From Nicotiana tabacum (lineage: Eukaryota; Streptophyta; Magnoliopsida; Solanales; Solanaceae), in contig NC_134082.1 in the NCBI RefSeq assembly GCF_000715075.1, forward strand, positions 97,938,399 through 98,002,398: 64,000 bases of DNA. Reading direction: 5' to 3'. A program made the position numbers and the translations under genes. Under the pieces are notes generated by a model. It was not told where the DNA came from, did not search any database, and saw nothing but the letters and a program-made list of their open reading frames with translations. Positions 56,724-64,000 of this stretch are shown here, piece by piece. The stretch's first letter is position 1. Each line of letters begins with the position of its first letter.

Positions 56724-56735
56724 AAGGGGGGAGGG
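56724..56735 (+). other. Polypurine tract of Tekay II
   Basis: AAGGGGGGAGGG directly before the 3' LTR. Upstream is ATTCGAGGACGAATGTTCC, a conserved pre-PPT word in these elements. Confidence 0.92.
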
Positions 56736-59401
56736 TGTTACAACCCATATCCACATGTGTTAGTTCATGCCATATATTAGTTAACAAAAATCCAAGAAGG
56801 AATTATCTTTTAGATGATAAGAAGTCAATCCTATTGGTCTTAAGTGATACAAGAGTGTATAAGGGTGATTAACCAGTATTAGAAGTTAAACGAATCAAGG
56901 ATGTTGTAACTCGTATTTTCAGGTAATCTAGCGGTGCTTAATACACTCAAGAGGTCATTTATTAAGGTATTTTAATCATATAATATCCGTATCATAAGTC
57001 TTGAAGTCAAACGAGTTATGAAACAAAAGTCGACAAAAGTTGTCGCAACTTAGGTTCATAATTTTACTTAAACATTGGGTCAAATGTTTCTAATCTTTTC
57101 TCATAATTTACAAGGAATTACGGGGTGATATACAAACCAAATTAAATATCTAGGAGTCTAGTTTTCAACGCATTAAACCGTTCATCGATATGATCTCGCA
57201 GTAGAGAGATATTCGCGTTTTTGCGAGACTGCGCCAAGCACCTCTCTATGGGGCCCACTAAGTCGGTTTAAGATATTTGGACCTATATAGGATGACTCCA
57301 ACCCGTTTTAAGTCATTTATTTACACTATTTTCAGACCTTAGAACCCTAGGAACATCCTCTCAAGGTTCTCTCAAGATTCAAGACCCAAAAAAGGGCAAA
57401 CAACACAAATCAAGTGTCGGGAATTCCGTGGCGCTAGTAAGTCTCTTGTTCTTCTTGTTGTTGCTCATTTTTGTGTCGTTCCAGCTCGTGTGGGAGGTTG
57501 TTTTAAAGGGTTTATGTTCTGTAAATACTCCCTCATGTTCTTAATATCAATCCTAGGTGATTTCAAGCCTTCTAAAGTGATTCTAGTGCTGAAAAACACT
57601 AATTGATCGCTAGTTTCGCTTTTTTGTTGTTGTGGCAGCATTGGAGGGATATTTCATGGAAATTTAAGATCAAATTGGAGTTGTTATTTCTGTATAAAGG
57701 TAAGTAACCTTTTACTCTATATGTATTTAAGATTATCCAAGTTGCAGCTAAGCCATTGAAGCTAGAACTTGTGAAATATATATCGAAAGGCTTGGAAGTA
57801 ATGTTATTGTTTTGTGGACTGTTTTGCGTTGTTGTTGGGCTGCGTATTTTACTACAATCTTGTGGAGTTTTGGAGGAGGAAGGGTGTGGAGAAACATCAT
57901 ATATATATGTAGGGTTATGGGCTGATAGTTATTCGTAACATTTCCAGGTTGTTTGACACGACTACGGTGGTCGTCGTATGTATGGAGTGATTAGGCTGTG
58001 TGTGGACTATTTTGGGAGGCTCAATATGTTTATTATTGATTTTGTTTGGGCTGTTTGGTGATTGTTTTGAATGGTGTGAGGTCATATATATAGGGGAGGT
58101 GCTGTCCGTTTCATCGTAAAATAGGTCGTGGTCGATACATAATAGTTATGACGCTTAAATGATAACGATAGTATCGTTTCTCTTATTGTAGACTAAGGAG
58201 TTTTGACAATTGCATAGCTTGAGATTGGGGCAGTGTATACAAGGTATGTGAGACTATCCCTTTTCTTCTTTTGCACGATTCCAATTGTACATAATGTAAT
58301 GAACGATCTTCCAAGATACTCTACTCTTAGAAGCTAGTAGTACTTACCTTGTTTTCCCTCTTATGGAACGATTGATGTTAATGTTGCTTCTCTTAGTCTT
58401 ATGTTATCAATGTTGTAGGTACTTCATGATTCTTATAAGGTTCATAGTGAAGACTTAGTCCTAATAACGTGTACAGAGGATACCAACCTTACGTCACTCC
58501 GAAAGGTTTAGAATGTGATTCCATGAGTCGAGCATGCATTATATATATGTATCTATTTTACTCTACCGAGCCACGCTATAGTTGGCCGTGTACGGCACCT
58601 ATTGTGCAACCACTGATCAGTTGGGTTTTACCGAGCTCCACGTGGCCGGGTACGATTCTACCGAGCCTATTATGGCCGGGTACGATATGATGATAATGAT
58701 GCCCACAGAGGCGAATGCTTTAAAGGTTTATGTATTTATACATATGTATCATGCATTTCATGTAAGTAGCCCTCAGAGGTACTAAGATGTTACAGGTTGT
58801 ATATTCTCTATCCTTGCTTACATTACTGATCGCATTTATGGTTCCTTGCCTTACATACTCAGTACTTTATTCGTACTGACGTCCTTTTATTTGTGGACGC
58901 TGCATGTCGTGCTGCAGGTCCTGATAGACAGGCAAGTGCAGCTCCCCCACCACAGTAGACTGTCCAGTTCAGCGGTGATTGGCGAGATCCCTTCTCCGGA
59001 CTTGCCTTGGTCTTGGTATGCAATTTTTGTTATAGACATTATGGATATGTTGGGGCCCTGTTCCGGCTATGTTGCAACACTTATGTTCTTTTAGAGGCTC
59101 ATAGACAGGTGTCGGCTCATGTATAGTTTGGTATGCCTTGTCGGCTAGTTTTTGTTGTATATTCTTTCATAGTAGCGATGTAGCTCATACCTTATACGTA
59201 GTTTCTTGATTGTCTGGTCATCCCCTGCTATGTATGTTCATGCCGTCATATTTTATTGTTGGTTGTCCATGATCTAGGTCTACCATTTATATTGATCTCG
59301 TCAGCCTTAAAAGATAATAATGAAGGTTAGATGAAATGTACGCTGGTGCTCGGCAAGTGTGGTCGGGTGCTAGTCATGGCCCTTCAGTTTGGGTCGTGAC
59401 A
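56736..59401 (+). mobile_element. 3' LTR of Tekay II
   Basis: 2666 bp. Nearly identical to 48799-51462; differences are scattered single substitutions plus two or three one-base indels (for example an extra A in CCAAAAAAGGGC near 57387). Confidence 0.96.
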
Positions 59402-59685
59402 AAATAATACCTTAAAAGATAAAATTATGAAATTTTTAAAGAAATATTTATAAATTACATCACAATAAGTATATTTATATATTAAATATATCTAAAATTT
59501 CTATATATGTAATGTCGGGTTGGTTTGGTTTCAAAAAACCAAACCTAACCAATTATGGTCGGGTTTTTTTTCCCAGCACCAAACCAAATCAAACCAAACC
59601 ATAGTCGGATTTTTTTTCTCGGTTTGACTCAGATTATCGGGTTGGTGCAGTTTGTCGGTTTCCTTTGTACACCACTAAAATCAGG

Positions 59686-60569
59686 CATGAACTAGGTCCA
59701 TCCCAGTGGTCCATCCCTTAGGTTCATAAAAATGGGCAGATTCGAGCATGTGGGATACACGTGAAGGAGATAAGCTTAACCTGGTGTATTTAATATCTCC
59801 TGATCGAATTGATAAGGAGAAGGACTCCTTAATCAAAGAGAACACTATCCAAGATAGGGAAGAAGTTAGAAGTTGAAATCAACTAGAACTCTTCCACCAA
59901 GGAAGAGTTGTATCAGAACTCTAGTTATTTCTTCATCTACTAACTCTATAAATTGCAGGATGTTGTCACATTACAAGTGTTGCACAAAAATGCAAGAGTT
60001 AAATGTGAATTGAGAGCAAAATAGCAAGGCTTTTGCAAGAAGTTCGTGTGTGATTCAAGTGTGCAAACCTGAAGCTACATGAACCAGATTGAATAACCAA
60101 CTCCATAAAGAGTTTTATGTGTCTTTCTTTGTTTTTAGTTCAATTAGAGTAGGTGTTTTCATATTGTACCTTTCAGCTTTATCTAGATGCAATTGTAATA
60201 GGTACTTTGAGTATTCAAGTTAGAGCTAACTTGAAGTTGTCGCAACAGTTAGAGGCTGGTTGCTACAATGGGATTAGAGGTAATCCTTAGGTTTACAAAG
60301 AGTTTTGTAAATGATATTTTGGCTCAGTGATTTAGTGAATTGTTGGGAAAATCCTACTGAGTAATAGGTCATGTTTTTTTCACCTTTTGAGCTGGGTGTT
60401 TTCCACATAAAATACTTGTGTTCTTTACTTTCTACATTTATTCTTTTGCAAAAGTAGCAGAAGGAACACATAGAAGAACCAGGTCCTTCTATAATCTAGT
60501 TAAGTGAAAATGGGGTACCTAACAAATCACCCCCATCTCTATTATGTGGTATTGAAGTATAAAATATCA
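59686..60569 (+). mobile_element. SIRE-like 5' LTR (main part)
   Basis: It ends in AAAATATCA at 60569, two bases before the primer site. It contains a TATA box (59945) and a leader region with GAGCTGGGTGTTTTCCACAT, a stretch familiar from SIRE-type LTRs. The first ~17 bases are probably at 48107-48123, beyond the hAT-like insertion. No 3' LTR is in the window for comparison. Confidence 0.7.
59945..59953 (+). promoter_or_regulatory. TATA box in the SIRE-like LTR
   Basis: TCTATAAAT in ACTCTATAAATTGCAGGATG, about 620 bp before the LTR end. A good match to plant TATA consensus. Confidence 0.6.
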
Positions 60570-60571
60570 AT

Positions 60572-60583
60572 TGGTATCAGAGT
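60572..60583 (+). other. Primer-binding site of the SIRE-like element
   Basis: TGGTATCAGAGT, one mismatch to the initiator tRNA-Met complement, two bases after the LTR end. Confidence 0.85.
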
Positions 60584-60625
60584 AGGTTATCCTTGAAGAG
60601 GCTAACACCTTAGGAAAAGATCAAG

Positions 60626-61392
60626 ATGAGTGCACCACCAGAAAACTGGGAAGGGTAATCCACCGCTAGGCCTCCACTCTTTAATGGCCAGTACTACTCT
60701 TAGTGAAAAAACAGAATGAGAGATCACATCATTGGAGAAGACTATGAGGTATGGGATATTGTCATTGATGGTCCCCTGGCTACCATGAAGAAAACTGCTG
60801 AAGGAGTAGAAGTGCCAAAAACAAGAGTTGACTGCATTGTTGAGGATTTGAGGAAATGGGAAAAGAATGCTAAAGCCAAGAAATGGCTTGTGTGTGGACT
60901 TGGTCCAGACGAGTGTAGTAGAATTCAAAACTGTACTACTACTAAGGAAATCTAGGACACTTTGCAAGTAGCTCATGAAGGAACATCTCAAGTGAAGAGG
61001 TCCAGAGGAACACTGCTGTATTCTCAATATGAGAATTTCACTATGAAGGAAGGGGAAACCATACAGGAGATGTATACAAGGTTCACCATACTGACAAATG
61101 AACTTAAGTCTCTTGGAAGGGTTATTCTTGAAGAGGACAAAGTTGAGAAAATTTTGGCAAGAGTTGTGCCAGTCACTTGGGAAAGCAAAATCACTGCCAT
61201 TAAGGAATCAAAGAACATTGCCACTCTTAAGTTGGACAAGCTAATTGGAAATCTCACAGCCTGTGAACTTAGAAGGCAAACCATGAAGGTGGATGCACCC
61301 AAGAAGGAAAGGAGCCTGGCATTCAGAAGCACTGAAGGTGCTAATCTAGAGGAGGATGAAATGATCATGATCACAAAGGACTTCAAGAATTA
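60626..61392 (+). pseudogene. SIRE-like gag, N-terminal and UBN2 part
   Basis: Start ATG 60626 (MSAPPENWEG). One frame to 61392 with PPLFNGQYYS, MRDHIIGEDYEVWDIVIDGP, KWEKNAKAKKWLVCGLGPDE, RGTLLYSQYENFTMKEGETI, MYTRFTILTNELKSLGRVIL and KIARVVP/TWESKITAIKES-type words, the UBN2 gag domain of SIRE-group copia. Stops at 60656 (TAA), 60701 (TAG), 60704 (TGA) and 60953 (TAG). The adjacent TAG-TGA pair and the last TAG stand at family Trp positions, and the TAA at a Gln position. No frameshift up to 61392. Confidence 0.85.
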
Positions 61393-62320
61393 ATTAATGA
61401 GAGGAAAGAGTCCTTCAAGATGTTTAAGATACAACAAACCAAGGGTTCCAGAAAAACAAACCAATGAGGGGTGTTACAAGTGTGGCAAGACTGATCAACA
61501 CATCAAAAACTGCCCTTAATGGGAAATTGAATGGAAGAAGGAAAGAGATGAACGAAGGAACAGGTTCAACCCAAGAAGAACAAAGGATCAACAAAGGCTA
61601 TGGTTGCTACCTAGGGAGAAAGCTCAGATGAGGACGTAGAGGGTGAATATGGAGATGAACAAGCACTTATGACAATTGGACAATCCGATGAGGAATCTGA
61701 GGTAAGTATAATTCATCTCAAAGACAAGATTAAATGTTTGTCTAAAGAAAGGTTATCTGAGTTACTCCTGGATTTCATTGATGAATCTAAGGATCTAAAC
61801 AATGAAAAGGAACAACTGTCTAAGTAGTGTGTGATTTTGAAAGCTAAATGCAAAAATCTGGAACTTAGGGCTAGTGAAAGTGAAAGTAAAAATGCTGTGT
61901 TAAAGAACCAAGTTCATGAACTTGACACCACTGTCCTAGAGCTTAGATCTGAAAATTTAAAATTGAAATTAGAAACTGGTAAAAAGAAAGCTGATCACAC
62001 ACAAATCACTTTAGAAGAAAATGTATGAAAAATGAAAGATGAGTTGTACAAAAGAGATGAGCAGATAAGAATCCTTAAGGAGGATCTAAACAAGGTTAAG
62101 CACGAGCTAGACAGAACCTGTAAATGGAATAGGTCCTTCGATGTATTTTCATGGCTACATGAACACCATAGTGTCAATAAGAGAGGACTTAGCTACGGGA
62201 CCCCTGCACCTAAGTGGGATCCCAAAAGCAAGTACCTCACACTTCCTGAGAACATAATTTGCACACACAGTGGTAAAACTGGTCACTATAAATTTGAATG
62301 TATTGAAAAGTAAAAGGCTA
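61393..62320 (+). pseudogene. SIRE-like gag C-terminal part: zinc knuckles and coiled coil
   Basis: Beyond a stop at 61390-61392: CYKCGKTDQHIKNCP at 61472-61517, an acidic segment, then a long Lys/Glu/Leu-rich coiled-coil stretch (61831-62130: LRASESESKNAVLKNQVHEL, KMKDELYKRDEQIRILKEDL). A second knuckle-like CTHSGKTGHYKFEC lies at about 62260-62303, where the second Cys of the usual CTHC is Ser. Frames change near 61690 and 62030. Typical of the long Gag of SIRE elements. Confidence 0.8.
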
Positions 62321-62489
62321 GTAAAAAGAATAAAGAATTTGTTCAAGGGAAAAATAGGCTGTCAAGTTGGGCAAAAAAGAATCTAATTCACCCTTTTGCC
62401 TATAGAAAGGGACCCAAACTAATTTGGGTTCCTAAGACTAACCCCTGATTTCCTTTTGAGGGTCCAAGTGAAGGGGAGCAACCAAATAT

Positions 62490-62851
62490 GGTACATGGAT
62501 AGTGGCTGCTCAAAGCATATGACAAGAAGCAAGAACCAGTTCCTTTTACTTGAGGACCTCAAAGGAGGTAATGTATCCTTTGGAAATGGGAAGAAAGGTT
62601 AGATCATTGGGGTTGGAAATGTAGGTAAGACTAATTCTAAATCTATTGAGAATGTCTGCTTCATAGATGACCTAAAATACAGCCTAATAAGACAATCACA
62701 ATTGTGTGATAGAGGTAACATGGCAGCATTCACCTCTACCAAATGTTTTGTGATTAATCTTACCACTGACAAGATTGTTTTGCAGGTAAAAAGAGTAAAT
62801 AATACATACATTGTAGATTTGTCCACACTTTTAGAAAATGAACTCACTGCT
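62490..62851 (+). pseudogene. SIRE-like aspartic protease
   Basis: YMDSGCSKHMTRSKNQFLLL with the D-S-G-C active site at about 62495-62510, EDLKGGNVSFGNGKKG, a TAG at about 62599, then IIGVGNVGKTNSKSIENVCF, SLIRQSQLCDRGNMAAFTST and VNNTYIVDLSTLLENELTA. Domain order and motifs are standard for copia. Interrupted by stops. Confidence 0.85.
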
Positions 62852-62856
62852 TAAGT

Positions 62857-63556
62857 GTGTTGGATAATGATACCCTCCTTTGGCACAAGAGACTTGGACA
62901 TGCAAGTCCGAGTCAACTCAACAAATTAGTCTCCAAGGATTTGGTGATAGGGATTCCTAACATCAAGTTCAAGGAAGACAAATTTTGTGAGGCTTTTGCA
63001 AAGGGAAAGCAGGTAATATCCTCATTTAAATGCAAGAAAGTGGTAAGCACAACCAGAACGATGGAACTGGTCCATATGGATCTTTGTGGTCCAATGAGAA
63101 CATTAAGCAGATGTGGTAAAAGATATGTGATGGTGCTTGTTGATGATTATGCTAGATTTACTTGGACATTATTTTTAACATCTAAAGATGAAGCATTTGA
63201 CATGTTTACTTCTTTTGTTAGAAAAACTCAAAAACAACTAGGTAATTAACTTGTATCAATTAGGTCTGATCATGGAACTGAATTTGAATATGCTAAATTT
63301 GGTGAATTTTTGCATGCTACATCATAAATTGTTGCATGACTAGACCTATTGTTAAGAAGATTCCCTATGAGTCACTTAAAGGGAGAAAGCTAAATATATC
63401 CCATCTTAGGGCATTTAGATGGAAGTGCTTTGTGCACAACAATGGCAAAGACTCCCTAGGTAAGTATGATCCCAAAAGTGATGATGGAGTATTCTTGGGA
63501 TACTCTTCACATAGTAAAACTTATAAGATATACAGTAAAGAACTATGTGTGTAGAA
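62857..63556 (+). pseudogene. SIRE-like integrase with internal deletion
   Basis: LLWHKRLGHASPSQLNKLVS and CEAFAKGKQVISSF (the zinc-binding C-x2-C reads CEAF, so one Cys is lost), TMELVHMDLCGPMRTLSRCG (first Asp), VMVLVDDYARFTWTLFLTSK, a stop at 63247, then IRSDHGTEFEYAKFGEF (second Asp). At about 63325 it jumps into CMTRPIVKKIPYESLKGRKL and KCFVHNNGKDSLGKYDPKSD, skipping the segment with the catalytic Glu (QQNGV-ERKNRT in relatives), roughly 50-80 residues. Inactive. Confidence 0.85.
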
Positions 63557-63839
63557 AAAAGTGTATATGTTATTTTATTTTAAAACTAACATTCTTTCTG
63601 ATAGGTAGGAACGCGATAATGAAGAGATTGGGCTGATAAAAAATTCAAATGGTGAAACCACAGTCCATCATGAATATGCATCACAAGAAGGAACATGTAA
63701 TGGAACATGTCCTTCCACCCAGGGCAACGTGACAAGGAGAACTAACTAGAGAGGAACTGATCCTCAAACCTCAAGGGAACCTGTCCATGAACCTATTCAT
63801 CAGTAACAAAACCAGGAAGGAACATCCAAAGAAATTGAC

Positions 63840-64000
63840 ACTCCTATTGCAACATCCACGAAATTGGATATAGATGAACCTGGTTCATCTGTTGATCAGA
63901 AGTTGTATAGTGGAATGATTGGTTCTCTTTTATATCTCACTACTAGCAGACCTGACATTGTGTGCAGTGTAGGTCTTTGTGCTCGATTTCAGGCAAATCC
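63840..64000 (+). pseudogene. SIRE-like RT/RNase H junction remnant
   Basis: DEPGSSVDQKLYSGMIGSLL, then YLTTSRPDIVCSVGLCARFQ, the conserved copia segment after the YVDD active site. The preceding ~250 bp (63560-63840) is a degraded integrase-RT linker; nearly all of RT, including the active site, is missing. Cut by the window end. Confidence 0.85.

Larger units (their letters stand above)
48799..59401 (+). mobile_element. Tekay-like Ty3/gypsy chromovirus II, complete and young, AAATA duplication
   Basis: 10.6 kb. LTRs 48799-51462 and 56736-59401 are flanked by AAATA at 48794-48798 and 59402-59406. The primer site, gag, protease, RT, RNase H, integrase, chromodomain and PPT are all present on the plus strand in one reading frame (51668-56494) with six in-frame stops and no frameshift. 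By eye the LTRs differ at roughly forty of ~2665 positions. The order and chromodomain define a chromovirus. Confidence 0.95.
48124..59677. mobile_element. Non-autonomous hAT-like element, interrupted by Tekay II
   Basis: Inverted ends: TAGGGGTGTACATAGG at 48124-48139, and TAGTGGTGTACAAAGG read inwards from 59677. The flanking 8-mers AACTTAGG (48116-48123) and AAATCAGG (59678-59685) agree at six of eight positions, consistent with an old 8-bp hAT target duplication. The body is AT-rich with CGGGTTGGTTTGG-type repeats near both ends. Excluding the gypsy insertion it is about 950 bp and non-coding. Confidence 0.72.
48107..64000 (+). mobile_element. SIRE-like Ty1/copia element (5' part), interrupted in its 5' LTR
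   Basis: LTR, primer site, gag, protease and integrase are in copia order from 59686 to the window end. The LTR start is inferred at TG 48107, because the bases 48107-48123 and 59686 onward become contiguous once the hAT-like insertion is removed, giving an LTR of about 900 bp. The element is cut by the window edge and internally deleted in integrase and RT. SIRE assignment rests on the gag, the zinc knuckle spacing, and GKDNLG/GYSSHSK-type integrase-end motifs. Confidence 0.7.

Overview
The window is eukaryotic plant DNA: AT-rich, almost gene-free, and made of nested transposable elements. I found no intact host gene and no tRNA or rRNA gene. The families present (Tekay-type chromoviruses with 2.7-2.9 kb LTRs, an Athila-type element with a tRNA-Asp-type primer site, SIRE-type copia, a Stowaway MITE, a tRNA-derived SINE) fit a eudicot and most likely Solanaceae. 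That placement is inference from family resemblance.

Layout. 1-10451: a minus-strand Tekay-like Ty3/gypsy element, left LTR cut by the window edge. It lies in a CACTA (En/Spm) transposon (10452-12361), which lies in an RTE-like LINE (12362-13850). 13851-15646: AT-rich, gene-free. 15652-33866: an 18.2 kb Athila-type composite with two gag-pol regions, a third partial LTR, an ORF in the envelope position and an inverted gag piece. It is bounded by a perfect AGTAC duplication and inserted at the edge of a Stowaway MITE (33871-34142). A SINE follows (34155-34293), then gene-free DNA. 36727-44379: a minus-strand Ty1/copia element with 428/427 bp LTRs and a CTTCT duplication. Its 1.75 kb leader contains two pieces of a plant thymidine kinase gene in opposite orientations. 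44386-45475: a probable non-autonomous DNA element with 110-bp hairpin repeats. 45500-48106: a broken hAT transposase gene.

48107-64000: a broken SIRE-like copia element. Its 5' LTR is interrupted by a non-autonomous hAT-like element (48124-59677), which is interrupted by a young plus-strand Tekay-like element (48799-59401). That element has LTRs about 1.5 percent apart, a 967-codon open pol stretch with all integrase and RT catalytic residues, and one gag-pol frame broken only by six stops.

None of the elements looks autonomous as written. Premature stops are mostly amber codons where the families carry Gln or Trp, as expected from deamination of methylated cytosine. The most unusual content is the thymidine kinase capture, the composite Athila locus whose two pol copies share one RNase H deletion, and the hairpin tandem repeat.
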